Source of the DNA: an uncultured Flammeovirgaceae bacterium
GTDB taxonomy: Bacteria; Bacteroidota; Bacteroidia; Cytophagales; Cyclobacteriaceae
Assembly (NCBI GenBank): GCA_937883755.1
Contig: CAKZYA010000048.1
Coordinates: 1 to 64,000 of the forward strand
Length of the DNA: 64,000 nt
Reading direction: 5' to 3'
Under the pieces are notes generated by a model. That model was given only the letters and a program-made list of their open reading frames with translations. It was not told where the DNA came from and did not search any database. Numbering within the stretch: the first letter of the stretch is position 1; every line of letters starts with the position of its first letter. Shown here piece by piece: positions 7,430-16,585 of the stretch. The translations under genes and the position numbers were made by a program.

Positions 7430-9412
7430 TTAGCGAAGCAAAATTTTGTGGGAGCTGATCACCCCATTTTTGTTTGCTTTCAGGATGTATATCCCTGGTG
7501 GTAATCCTGATAAATCCAGAGAAGTTTTATTTACCAAATTAGTGTATTCTCTTAGCCTCTGTCCGTAGAGATTGAGTACCAGTAGGTAATTCACTTCCCC
7601 TTCTATCCAAATTAGCCCATTTGTAGGATTAGGGTAGATTTTTAGTGAAGGCTCAGTAGGTTTAGGCTCCACCGGAATTTGGGGAAGGCTAAGAATAAAA
7701 TCGGCCTGAGCCCGGTCAAAGCGAGGGTGTATCATAAGGCTGCCTCTCAGATCAGGATTTTGCTCCCAATTACCATTAACGTTAAAGAACATTTTCTCGC
7801 TAGTATCGGTGTTTTTATCAAAACCAACGGCAACGAACTGATCACTTTGCTGTTCATAGCCGATATAGAAAGTATCTTGCACTGAAACATAAAAAGGAGT
7901 GCCGTCTACGGCTAATTCGTAGGCGGTAAACCCATTGTACGTTGAGGCTGGAATTGAAGAGGCATTTACGGATCGAAGGAGTACTTCATTACCTACTGAA
8001 TCAGCTAAGCTGCGCCAGACCAGTAACTGAATAGGGGTGCGCTGGTTTTGATCTAAATTAGGAAAATGGATATCAATATGGGTTAGCAAGGCTTCTTGTG
8101 GAGCTACAAACTGATAAGCTACTTTTCCGCCTTGCTGATTAATTTCTACTCCGAATTCGGCTTCACCATCATCGTAAGCAAACCAGTCGTCTAGCGCAAA
8201 AACTGCTCGGGCAGTATCGTTTATCCGATAATCAATAATATTTTCAAAAATAGTATCGCCCGCTGCAAGAGCAACCTCAGTTTCCAGATATAATGAATCA
8301 GCACTAAGGTCGAACTGGCTAATGTCCAGAGGGTTCGCGGTAATGGTACGTCTTTCTAAACCAGTAGGTACAGGGCTAATGGCCGTGGAGTCATTCACGA
8401 TAACTTGTGTATTACTTACTGTGTCTCTTATAGTTGTAGTGTAACGAATGGGCTGTAACTCTACTCCTAAGTTGAAAAACTCAATTGCGGAAACTCCTAA
8501 ATACCGATTAGGGTCGGCTCGGAATTGCTCAATTGGAATGGCAGTATATTCCCCAAATAGCGAGGTAGGCGGCTTAGTCAACGCCCGATCGAGATAAGCA
8601 GTATTACGTTCAGATCGATTTTGATTGAGATACACGTAGTCAACATTCCAGGTATCAAAAGCTCCAGTAAGGCGGCTAAAAGCCTGAAAGCGAAACTGAA
8701 ACCGCTCGTGAAAGTAGGCTGGATTGAACACCGGAAAAATTTCTTGAGCAAATTCTCTCGTAGTTAGCGAATCACCCCCATCCTCAATCCAGACCGTACG
8801 CCAGGTATTATCATTCTGAAGAAACTGAAGTCGAAGCGAATCGCCAGGGTCAGGAAATTCACCATTGCCCCGTCGCTGCCAATAGAAGCTAAAGAAGACC
8901 GAGTTCCGTGCTCCTTCTGGCACCGCCGCCATATTAATAGGGCGAGAAACCAGGCTATCACTAGCATCATCTTCTTCGCCAGTAGTGTAGGGGGTACCAT
9001 TCAGTTGTACCCCGTCGAAAGAAGCAACGCCAATAGTAGGAGGGTTGATAGCCAAACCAGAATTAATTCGGGTATTTTGGCTACTGGGAAACCACTTTAA
9101 TGTATCTGGAATGGGAAAGCCCAGACCGGTAAAAATAGGCTGAGAAAAATCGTCCCAGAAAGGTAAGTTAAGCACAGTATCTAAAGCGTTAGCCCGTTCT
9201 ACACGTGCGGTTGCTTGGGTGGATGTGGGGTTTGAAGAAGGTAGAGGTACTAGACGTAACCCCTTTTGCTGAGCTTCAGCGATCAAGCAGCTTAACAGAA
9301 GAAAAACAATGAAGAAAAATGCAAGAATCTGATTCAAAAGAAGGCGAGTAGTTTGAGATAGAACGTAGCTGATTGGTTTAAAGTATCTCCGGTGAGGTAT
9401 CCTCTTCCTCAT
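7430..9412 (-). CDS. Secreted T9SS cargo protein, function unknown
   Basis: A 660-residue protein. A hydrophobic N-terminal segment (ILAFFFIVFLLLSCLIAEA) is preceded by an unusually long basic region, so the real start may be an internal TTG nearer the signal peptide. Residues 80-260 look like a jelly-roll (MAM/concanavalin-like) module. The last 75 residues are a T9SS type A sorting domain, starting LKIYPNPTNGLIWIEG and ending GIYILKANKNG...KILLR, so the protein should be exported by the Por system. Its start overlaps the PASTA gene by 35 bases, so the genes are likely co-transcribed. No catalytic motif is visible. Confidence 0.8.
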   Translation of the reverse strand: MRKRIPHRRYFKPISYVLSQTTRLLLNQILAFFFIVFLLLSCLIAEAQQKGLRLVPLPSSNPTSTQATARVERANALDTVLNLPFWDDFSQPIFTGLGFPIPDTLKWFPSSQNTRINSGLAINPPTIGVASFDGVQLNGTPYTTGEEDDASDSLVSRPINMAAVPEGARNSVFFSFYWQRRGNGEFPDPGDSLRLQFLQNDNTWRTVWIEDGGDSLTTREFAQEIFPVFNPAYFHERFQFRFQAFSRLTGAFDTWNVDYVYLNQNRSERNTAYLDRALTKPPTSLFGEYTAIPIEQFRADPNRYLGVSAIEFFNLGVELQPIRYTTTIRDTVSNTQVIVNDSTAISPVPTGLERRTITANPLDISQFDLSADSLYLETEVALAAGDTIFENIIDYRINDTARAVFALDDWFAYDDGEAEFGVEINQQGGKVAYQFVAPQEALLTHIDIHFPNLDQNQRTPIQLLVWRSLADSVGNEVLLRSVNASSIPASTYNGFTAYELAVDGTPFYVSVQDTFYIGYEQQSDQFVAVGFDKNTDTSEKMFFNVNGNWEQNPDLRGSLMIHPRFDRAQADFILSLPQIPVEPKPTEPSLKIYPNPTNGLIWIEGEVNYLLVLNLYGQRLREYTNLVNKTSLDLSGLPPGIYILKANKNGVISSHKILLR

Positions 9413-10229
9413 CTAAAATACTATTTTCTTGTTCTTCCTGACGGTCTAACCAAATATCTACTTCTTCGCCAATCCGTATTTTTCGTCCGGCTACGGGTCT
9501 TTGCTGTACAATAACCAGTCGGTCTTGCGACTGCTGCATTTCATCTTTCGGGTCTCGATCCTCTAGGGTAGGGTCGCGGAATAAGATATTTCCTACTTTT
9601 AGTCCAGAGCCTAAAACTACTACTTCGGCTTCTTCTAGCACCAGCCCTTCTAATTCGGGTACTTCCAAAGTTGTGTTACCTAGCCCATCGCCTACCACTA
9701 AATCGATTTGAGCACCTTTTGAAATGAATGTTCCAGGTTCGATAGATTCACCATTGTAGTTCTGCTCTATCACTGCATTTTGCGCTAGGTCAGGAACGTA
9801 CTTGATTTTTCCAATCTCTAAGCCATAACTTTCTAAGAGCAGTGACGCATTTTTTACTGACCCATCAATTAGGCGGGGCATTTTTACCTGGGGAGGATTA
9901 ACTGCGTTGAGGCTGAGAAATATCTTGCGATTCTCTTTCACTTTTGCTCCCGGAAGCGGATACTGAGTGAGTACCGACATCGGTTGGTATTCTTCGGTAT
10001 AACCTGAATCGGGAGTTACTTCGTACTTTAAGTTTCGCTTAGTCAGAAATTCGTTGATCTCATCGATATGCAACCCTTCAAGGTCAGGTACAGTTACCGT
10101 TTCCCCGTGATTAGTAGTAGAAGGAAGGTAGCTGTTAAAGAATATCAGCACCGCCGCAATAGTAAGTCCGGCCATAATTCCCAAGTGAATGAGTAGACCT
10201 TGCCATGAACGAATGGTTAATAGTTTCAT
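9378..10229 (-). CDS. PASTA-domain membrane protein
   Basis: A 283-residue protein with one N-terminal membrane segment (LLIHLGIMAGLTIAAVLIFF) and three PASTA repeats in the periplasm, beginning TVPDLEGL, KMPRLIDGS and EVPELEGL. It ends in an acidic tail. PASTA domains bind peptidoglycan stem peptides or beta-lactam-like ligands, but here no kinase or penicillin-binding domain is attached. It lies 21 bases downstream of D-Ala-D-Ala ligase, which supports a role in cell-wall sensing or assembly. Confidence 0.85.
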   Translation of the reverse strand: MKLLTIRSWQGLLIHLGIMAGLTIAAVLIFFNSYLPSTTNHGETVTVPDLEGLHIDEINEFLTKRNLKYEVTPDSGYTEEYQPMSVLTQYPLPGAKVKENRKIFLSLNAVNPPQVKMPRLIDGSVKNASLLLESYGLEIGKIKYVPDLAQNAVIEQNYNGESIEPGTFISKGAQIDLVVGDGLGNTTLEVPELEGLVLEEAEVVVLGSGLKVGNILFRDPTLEDRDPKDEMQQSQDRLVIVQQRPVAGRKIRIGEEVDIWLDRQEEQENSILDEEEDTSPEIL

Positions 10230-10250
10230 GAATTATCAGTGGTTTGAGTA

Positions 10251-11213
10251 TTAATCGATCAGTTGGTCGTTAATAATTTTTTTAATGTCTAGTCCAGCTG
10301 CCCTAATTTGCTGCGGAATAATACTTTCGGGTGAACAACCTGGTGTAGTATTCGCTTCAATGAAGTATAGTTCGCTTTCCCGCAAAATATAATCGATCCG
10401 GGCTAAACCTCGACACCCAAGCACGGTATAAACCCGTTCGGTTAACCTCTGGCATTTCTGAGTTGTTTCTTCATCCACTCGAGCTGGGGTAATTTCTTCA
10501 GATGCGCCCTCATATTTGGCTTGAAAGTCAAAGAAAGCATTTTTGGTCACTATTTCGGTAATGGGCAAAGCGTGTGCCATTTCACCGTCCCAGTAAACAC
10601 CACAGGTGAGTTCAGTACCAAGAATATATTCTTCAATTAGTACTTCGTGATCGTGCTCAAAGGCTTTTGTAATGGCATTAGCCAAATCGGTGGGTTGGTC
10701 TACCTTGCTTGCTCCAAAACTTGAGCCGCCGTTGTTGGGTTTCACAAAGCAGGGAAATTGTAGTTCTTTCGTTAATTCATCAACTGAGTAAGGCAGGTGT
10801 TGCCGAAGTACTACGGATTGGGGAGTCGTGATACCGTGGCTCCTCACCAATTGTTTACAGATACTTTTGTTAAAAGTGATAGCACTGGTTACTACATCGC
10901 AGCCAGTGTACGGAATGCTTAGTAAGTCAAAGTACCCTTGCACTTTCCCATCTTCGCCGGGTGTGCCGTGAATAATATTGTACACCTGATTAAAGTGGAT
11001 AGTCTGACCATCCCTCTCCCAGGAAAAGTCAGCGCGGTTAACCGGGTAAGAGTGATTATCATGCTTTACGTACCACTGGTCTTTTTCCATCACCACTAAG
11101 TAAGGATTGAACCGACTGGCATCAATACAGTCCATAATCAGCCCGGCGCTTTTCATGGAGATGACGTATTCGCTGGAACTACCTCCGGCTACTACGGCAA
11201 TATTCTTCTTCAT
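10251..11213 (-). CDS. ddl: D-alanine--D-alanine ligase
   Basis: A 320-residue ATP-grasp ligase that makes D-Ala-D-Ala for peptidoglycan. It has the N-terminal AVVAGGSSSEYVISMKSA loop, FVKPNNGGSSFGASKV (ATP-grasp glycine loop), LIEEYILGTELTCGV and the C-terminal IEANTTPGCSPESIIPQQ with metal-binding Glu and Asn. The ORF track starts 17 codons earlier at a non-conserved extension; ATG 11213 gives MKKNIAVVAGG, the usual family start. It is the first gene of a minus-strand operon with the PASTA and T9SS genes. Confidence 0.95.
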   Translation of the reverse strand: MKKNIAVVAGGSSSEYVISMKSAGLIMDCIDASRFNPYLVVMEKDQWYVKHDNHSYPVNRADFSWERDGQTIHFNQVYNIIHGTPGEDGKVQGYFDLLSIPYTGCDVVTSAITFNKSICKQLVRSHGITTPQSVVLRQHLPYSVDELTKELQFPCFVKPNNGGSSFGASKVDQPTDLANAITKAFEHDHEVLIEEYILGTELTCGVYWDGEMAHALPITEIVTKNAFFDFQAKYEGASEEITPARVDEETTQKCQRLTERVYTVLGCRGLARIDYILRESELYFIEANTTPGCSPESIIPQQIRAAGLDIKKIINDQLID

Positions 11214-11409
11214 GCTTAGAAAATTTGGCGCAAAGTTACTCCTTTTAGCGAAAGTAAAACGCAAAAATAGGGCTAGGGGTATTGGGTTTAGGTTGAAATG
11301 TAATATTCCGTTGCGATTTGTGTTTATGTGTTCGTGTATTCATGTGTGCGCGTAATTTTGAATACCGTGCGACGGTCGCTTTAACACTCTGCACCACAAT
11401 ACTAAAACA

Positions 11410-12258
11410 CTAACCAATAATCTCCATCGCAATTTGTTCTGCTTGCTCAAAAGCAGATTGGTTCAGGTTACCTAGTGCTTCTTTTTTCTCGAAGTAATCG
11501 AGTAAGTGGCGGGTGTGGATGTTACCAACTAAATCGGGGCCGGCCATAGGACAACCACCCAGTCCGCTAAGAACCCCATCGTAGTAATGGCAACCGCTTT
11601 GGTAAGCGGCATCTATCTTCTCTCGCCAGTCAGTAGATTTGGTATGCAAGTGTAGTCCAAAATCAACTTCCTGATACGCTGGAATAGCGATAGATAGAGC
11701 AGTGCTGATGTGCGTGGCCTGACCGATTCCTACTGTATCGGCTAGAGTAATTCGGCGTACTCCAATTAGGTGCAATTGGTCAACCCAGTGCAGCAGCAAC
11801 TCAGTGTCCCAATTGTCTCCGTAAGGGTTTCCGAAAGCCATGGAAATGTAAGTCACCAACTGCTTATTATGCTTACTACAGATGTTCAGTAATTCTTTTA
11901 CCAAATCAAAGGAGCGTTCTACAGTAGAATTAATATTCCGTTTTAGAAAGGTGGGGGAAATGGAAAATGGAAAACCTAAATAAGTTATCTCATCGTGCTG
12001 GGCAGCATCATTAGCTCCTCGCTGATTGCCAATAATGGCTAATAATTTAGAACTAGAAGGGCTCAGCTCGAGCTGGCTGAGTACCTCGGCTGTATCTCGC
12101 ATTTGCGGAATGGCTTTGGGTGAGACAAAGCTACCGAAGTCTACTGTATCAAACCCAACTTTCAGGATGGCGTTGATATAGCGCACTTTATCTTCGGTAG
12201 GAATAAACGTCTCAATTCCCTGCATCGCATCGCGGGGGCATTCCGTGATTTTGACCAT
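11410..12258 (-). CDS. mvaB: Hydroxymethylglutaryl-CoA lyase
   Basis: A 282-residue TIM-barrel lyase that splits HMG-CoA into acetyl-CoA and acetoacetate, the last step of leucine breakdown. It shows the N-terminal ITECPRDAMQGIETFIPT, the metal-binding HLHTK motif near residue 204 and the conserved GLGGCPMA loop with the catalytic Cys. It sits at the end of a minus-strand cluster with methylcrotonyl-CoA carboxylase and methylglutaconyl-CoA hydratase, which fixes its pathway. The first motif reads TECPRD where many family members have EVGPRDG, a mild deviation. Confidence 0.9.
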   Translation of the reverse strand: MVKITECPRDAMQGIETFIPTEDKVRYINAILKVGFDTVDFGSFVSPKAIPQMRDTAEVLSQLELSPSSSKLLAIIGNQRGANDAAQHDEITYLGFPFSISPTFLKRNINSTVERSFDLVKELLNICSKHNKQLVTYISMAFGNPYGDNWDTELLLHWVDQLHLIGVRRITLADTVGIGQATHISTALSIAIPAYQEVDFGLHLHTKSTDWREKIDAAYQSGCHYYDGVLSGLGGCPMAGPDLVGNIHTRHLLDYFEKKEALGNLNQSAFEQAEQIAMEIIG

Positions 12259-12280
12259 ATTTTAAGTTTCTTGAATAGAG

Positions 12281-12319
12281 GAATGAGTGAATAGTATAAT
12301 ACTATCTAATCACTCATTC
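12281..12319. repeat. Perfect intergenic palindrome
   Basis: A 10-bp inverted repeat GAATGAGTGA/TCACTCATTC encloses a second palindrome ATAGTAT-A-ATACTAT, with only CTAA unpaired on one side. It sits between HMG-CoA lyase and the acyl-CoA dehydrogenase. As RNA it would form a 17-bp stem. There is no T-tract, so it is more likely a dispersed palindromic element or a processing/stability hairpin than a terminator. Confidence 0.65.
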
Positions 12320-12334
12320 TAACGTTCTGTATTG

Positions 12335-13474
12335 CTAACAACCAATATATCTTGAAATCACCAATCGTTGAATCTCGGAAGTGCCTTCGCCGATTTGCAG
12401 GATGCGCTGGTCGCGGTAAAAACGCTCTACATCATACTCACCCATCAAACCGTAGCCTCCGTGAATCTGGACGGCATCGTCCGCTACTTCTTTGGCAATT
12501 TCTGAGCAATAGAGTTTTGCCATTGCCGCTTCTTTCCCAAATGGTTTCTGATTGTCCTTCAGCCAGCAGGCTTTATACAGTAGGTTTCTGGCTAGTTCTA
12601 CCTTGGTAGCCATATCCGCCAACTTAAATGAGATTGCCTGAAACTGAGTAAGTGATCTACCAAACTGTTTGCGTTCTTTAGCGTAGCGCATGGCCATTTC
12701 GTAGGCTCCCTGTGCTAACCCTAATCCCATTGCAGCAATAGAAAGTCGCCCAGCATCCAGCGTTTTCAGCATAATTTTAGAGCCTTGTCCGCGTTCACCC
12801 AGTAAATTACCTTCGGGTACTTGGCAATTGTCAAAAAATAGTTGAGAGGTGTTGCTAGCTCGCCAGCAAAGCTTATCGTGCATCACCATAGCGTCGAATC
12901 CCGGAGTATCACCCTCTACAATAATGGTGGAATATTCTTTCTTACCATCCTTTTCTCCACTTACGGCTTGTACAGTTACGCCAATAGTAATATCGGTTGC
13001 TCCGTTAGTAATGAATATTTTAGAGCCATTGATCGTCCAATGTCCGCTTTCTAGTTTTGCAATGGTTTTAGTACCTCGGGAGTCAGAGCCAGCTTCAGCC
13101 TCAGTAAGCCCGAAGGCCCAGAGAGCCTCTCCGGTACAAAGTCGGGGTAGGTACTTTTTCTTCTGCTCTTCCGTACCAAAATTATACAGTGGTCCAATGC
13201 CTAGGGAGTTATGAGCTGCTAACGTAGCTCCCTGAGAACTATCGACCCGTGCTAGTTCTTCTACGGCAATAATGTAGGATAGGTAATCCATTCCCTGACC
13301 GCCATACTCTTCGGATATCATCATCCCGAATAATCCTAGTTCGCCTAGTTTTTTGGTAAGCTCGTAGGAGAATAACTCTTTTTTGTCTAGTTCTCGGGCA
13401 ACCGGAATAATTTCCTGTTCAGCAAATTCGCGCACGCTCTGGCGAATTAAATCGTGTTGTTCATTGGTGTACAT
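12335..13474 (-). CDS. Acyl-CoA dehydrogenase
   Basis: A 379-residue FAD-dependent acyl-CoA dehydrogenase, full length for the family. Visible are WAFGLTEAEAGSD (signature 1), ITNGATD, the KERKQFGRSLTQFQ segment and the C-terminal QIHGGYGLMGEYDVERFYRD...QIGEGTSEIQR. By position in a leucine cluster it would be isovaleryl-CoA dehydrogenase. However, the catalytic Glu is in EGTSEI, as in short- and medium-chain enzymes, while isovaleryl-CoA dehydrogenases carry it elsewhere. A short-chain or 2-methyl-branched acyl-CoA specificity is therefore equally likely. FAD passes electrons to ETF. Confidence 0.9.
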   Translation of the reverse strand: MYTNEQHDLIRQSVREFAEQEIIPVARELDKKELFSYELTKKLGELGLFGMMISEEYGGQGMDYLSYIIAVEELARVDSSQGATLAAHNSLGIGPLYNFGTEEQKKKYLPRLCTGEALWAFGLTEAEAGSDSRGTKTIAKLESGHWTINGSKIFITNGATDITIGVTVQAVSGEKDGKKEYSTIIVEGDTPGFDAMVMHDKLCWRASNTSQLFFDNCQVPEGNLLGERGQGSKIMLKTLDAGRLSIAAMGLGLAQGAYEMAMRYAKERKQFGRSLTQFQAISFKLADMATKVELARNLLYKACWLKDNQKPFGKEAAMAKLYCSEIAKEVADDAVQIHGGYGLMGEYDVERFYRDQRILQIGEGTSEIQRLVISRYIGC

Positions 13475-13632
13475 GGGCTAATGTGGTTTTTGTTGTTTGG
13501 GGCATTAAATCGTTATTGCGCTTATTTTAATTAAGCTTGAGGTTCAGAGTGTTGAGCTATTTTATTCAGCTTATAGATACAAAACTACGAACTCAGAACT
13601 TTAGTATTTTGCACAATAACACCGTAATACTC

Positions 13633-15603
13633 TCATTCTAGTACTATTAATATTTCGCCTTTATCTACTCGCTCACTGACTTCTACTAAAACTTCCTTTA
13701 CTTCAGCATCACGAGGAGCAACGATCTGATTTTCCATTTTCATAGCTTCTACAATTAGCAGCGTATCACCTCGCTTCACTTTATCACCAGCTGCTATATT
13801 TAATTGTATAACTTTACCGGGCATGGGCGAACTAACGCGATCATCTGAAGCTTCTTGTTCACCTTCTTCACTGCTGAAACCCGCCGGAGACATCAAATCG
13901 TTTCGTTGCCAATGAAACTCGTAAGTTTTCCAGGAAATTTGTTGGCTCAGATCCTGTTGGCTAGAAATATAACAACTATAAGCTGTGTCATCTACCGAAA
14001 AATCTACTTTACCATCTTCCAGGTTCACATTGTGAACTTGGTATGGTGTATCCTGATAATTGACTTCGTATCCACTACCATTACGGCTGAACTCCAACAA
14101 AAACGAATCTTCATCTACTAGAATACTGACAGTAGGAATATGACGCCAGAAACCAATCTCTGCCCATACACTGTTAGCAGGTTCAGCCCGGAGCGTAGCC
14201 AGGTTATACACTAGTCCGGCTACAGCGATTGGAAATTTATCCAAGCTTTGTTTTTCCTCATTCATACGCTCAATGATCTCGGGAGTACGTTGGTCGCAGT
14301 ATTTGGTAGAAATAGTGTTTTGTTGAAAATCATCAGAGCGAAGTAGTGCTCTTAAGTAGGTAATATTGGTCTCGATACCATGAACGACGTAGTTTTCCAG
14401 CGCATCAATGGACTGCCGAATACATTCCTCACGATTTTGACTAAAGACAACCATTTTGCTAATCATAGGATCGTACTGACTTTCAATGACGGTTGGTTTC
14501 GTGATAGCCGTATCTAGCCGAACAGAATCGGGCGCATGGTAATAGGTGATTTCTCCTGGCGAAGGAAGAAAGTTTTGCTGAGGATCTTCCGCATAAATCC
14601 GACACTCAATGGCGTGACCTTGCTGTTGGAGGTCTTCTTGGGTAAATGAAAGCTTTTGCCCGGCAGCTACCTTCAGTTGTTCGGCGACAATATCTACTCC
14701 GGTAGTCATCTCGGTAACCGGGTGTTCTACCTGCACCCGGGTGTTCATCTCCAGAAAATAGAAATCTTGATTGGCATCCAGCAGAAACTCTACCGTTCCG
14801 GCATTATAATAACCGATTGCCTCACCTAATTTCAAAGCAGCCTCAGCCATTTTTGCCCGTAGTTCAGGAGTGAGGGTCGGTGAGGGGGCTTCTTCAATAA
14901 TTTTTTGATAACGTCGTTGCAGAGAGCATTCTCGTTCAAAAAGATGAACTAAGTTACCGTGCTGATCGCCTAGTAACTGAAACTCAATATGGCGGGGTTC
15001 TTCCAGATACTTTTCAATGTATACCGCATCATCGCCGAAATAAGCTTTTGCTTCCCTGCTAGTAGAGATAAGGGATTCTTTAAGTTCTTCTGAAGATCGG
15101 ACAATTCGCATGCCTTTTCCGCCACCGCCTGCAGCAGCTTTGGCCAAAATAGGGTATGGTAGCTCATCTTTCTGGGCTAAAATTTCTTCTTGCGAACCCG
15201 TGATACCTTCAGGAACGGGAACGCCTAGCTTTTTGGCAAATGATCGGGCTTCTAGCTTATTACCCATCATGCGAATAGCTTCTTCGCTAGGGCCTACGAA
15301 GGTGATGTTCGCTGCTTGGCAAGCCTGAATGAAAGCGGCATTTTCAGACAGAAAGCCGTAACCGGGATGAATAGCATCCAATCCGCTTCGTTGAGCAATA
15401 CTAATTATTTGGGGAATATCCAGGTAGGTACTACTGATATCGTCACCTTGCAATAGGTAAGCCTCGTCGGCCATCTCAGTATGTAATGCGCCTTGGTCAG
15501 CTTCTGAATATATGGCTACGGTAGAGATTCCCAAACTATGAGCTGACCGGATAACTCGTACCGCAATTTCTCCCCGATTGGCAATAAGTAGTTTACGAAA
15601 CAT
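13633..15603 (-). CDS. Acyl-CoA carboxylase biotin-containing alpha subunit (methylcrotonyl type)
   Basis: A 656-residue subunit with biotin carboxylase (residues 1-450) and a C-terminal biotinyl domain. Marks are MFRKLLIANRGEIAVRVIRSA, AKAAAGGGGKGMR (ATP loop), FLEMNTRVQVEHPVTE and the biotinylation site VEAMKMEN about 35 residues from the end. Length and layout fit the alpha subunit of methylcrotonyl-CoA or propionyl-CoA carboxylase. The adjacent methylglutaconyl-CoA hydratase and HMG-CoA lyase favour methylcrotonyl-CoA (leucine pathway). The beta subunit lies two genes upstream on the same strand. Confidence 0.9.
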   Translation of the reverse strand: MFRKLLIANRGEIAVRVIRSAHSLGISTVAIYSEADQGALHTEMADEAYLLQGDDISSTYLDIPQIISIAQRSGLDAIHPGYGFLSENAAFIQACQAANITFVGPSEEAIRMMGNKLEARSFAKKLGVPVPEGITGSQEEILAQKDELPYPILAKAAAGGGGKGMRIVRSSEELKESLISTSREAKAYFGDDAVYIEKYLEEPRHIEFQLLGDQHGNLVHLFERECSLQRRYQKIIEEAPSPTLTPELRAKMAEAALKLGEAIGYYNAGTVEFLLDANQDFYFLEMNTRVQVEHPVTEMTTGVDIVAEQLKVAAGQKLSFTQEDLQQQGHAIECRIYAEDPQQNFLPSPGEITYYHAPDSVRLDTAITKPTVIESQYDPMISKMVVFSQNREECIRQSIDALENYVVHGIETNITYLRALLRSDDFQQNTISTKYCDQRTPEIIERMNEEKQSLDKFPIAVAGLVYNLATLRAEPANSVWAEIGFWRHIPTVSILVDEDSFLLEFSRNGSGYEVNYQDTPYQVHNVNLEDGKVDFSVDDTAYSCYISSQQDLSQQISWKTYEFHWQRNDLMSPAGFSSEEGEQEASDDRVSSPMPGKVIQLNIAAGDKVKRGDTLLIVEAMKMENQIVAPRDAEVKEVLVEVSERVDKGEILIVLE

Positions 15604-15685
15604 GACCTAATTGAAAGTGGAAAATGGATAGTTGATAATTTGTATTTTGCTATTCATCAATGATTTACACATTATACGTTAGTTT

Positions 15686-16492
15686 TTAATTTACACCAGC
15701 ACTAGCTACCCAGTTAGGTTGGCGTTTTTCTAGAAAAGCACTCATACCTTCTTGCCCCTCCTCAGAGGCACGAGCATCGGCAATCATACGAGCGGTATAA
15801 TCGATGGTTTCGTTGAAGTTGTTACTTTTCGTGATGTTGAAAATTAATTCCTTACAACTATTCATAGCACCAGGAGCACTGGTTTTAAGTTCTTGAACCA
15901 TTTGCTGTACGTGCTTTTCCAAAGCTTCTGGCAAAAGGAAAGCGGTATTGACCAATCCTCTACGAGCTGCTTCTTCTCCGCTAAAGCGCCTTCCAGTGAG
16001 CATAAGCTCCCGAGCATTAAACTCACCGATGCGTTTTACAATGTAGGGAGAGATAGTGGCGGGAATAATGCCGATCTTCACTTCGCTGAAAGCAAACTTA
16101 GTATCGCTCAGACAGTAGGCCATATCGCAAGCAGCGAGTAGTCCATTAGCTCCGCCGAAAGCCGCTCCATGCACTAGTGCGATCGTAGGTTTAGATAGTG
16201 TGTAAATCATATAAAAGCAGCGTGCTAGATGCATATTCTCCTGAAAGTCTTCCTGATATGAGAGTGAAGAGAAACTCTTCATCCACTGAATGTCAGCTCC
16301 GGCACAAAAAGCTTTGCCCCGCCCTCGAAGAATTACTGCCGTAATTTCCGGTTGATGTTCGATAGACTGAAGGCAATCCATCAGTTCGGCTATCATATGG
16401 TTATTGAAGGCGTTCCGTACTTCCGGACGGTTCAGCCACAGTGTAGCGATGTTGTTATTTATGTCTAGTTCAATAGTTTCGTACGGGTGCAT
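15686..16492 (-). CDS. Methylglutaconyl-CoA hydratase / enoyl-CoA hydratase
   Basis: A 268-residue crotonase-fold enzyme. It has LRGRGKAFCAGADIQWMKSF (oxyanion loop), GAAFGGANGLLAACDMAYC and the FSEVKIGIIPATISPYI stretch typical of the LiuC methylglutaconyl-CoA hydratase branch. It would convert 3-methylglutaconyl-CoA into HMG-CoA, between the carboxylase and the lyase encoded around it. It lies between the two carboxylase subunit genes, 83 bases from the alpha subunit and 93 from the beta subunit. Confidence 0.85.
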   Translation of the reverse strand: MHPYETIELDINNNIATLWLNRPEVRNAFNNHMIAELMDCLQSIEHQPEITAVILRGRGKAFCAGADIQWMKSFSSLSYQEDFQENMHLARCFYMIYTLSKPTIALVHGAAFGGANGLLAACDMAYCLSDTKFAFSEVKIGIIPATISPYIVKRIGEFNARELMLTGRRFSGEEAARRGLVNTAFLLPEALEKHVQQMVQELKTSAPGAMNSCKELIFNITKSNNFNETIDYTARMIADARASEEGQEGMSAFLEKRQPNWVASAGVN

Positions 16493-16585
16493 TTTTTTGT
16501 GTTAATGTATTATAGTGTTCAGGTGTTATTGTTAAATTGTCATTGTTCGGGCGTATTGCTATACGCCCGTTACGGCCTTTGTTTA

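Noticed and set aside
12849-13214. 121-residue plus-strand ORF
   Set aside because: Antisense shadow of the acyl-CoA dehydrogenase gene.
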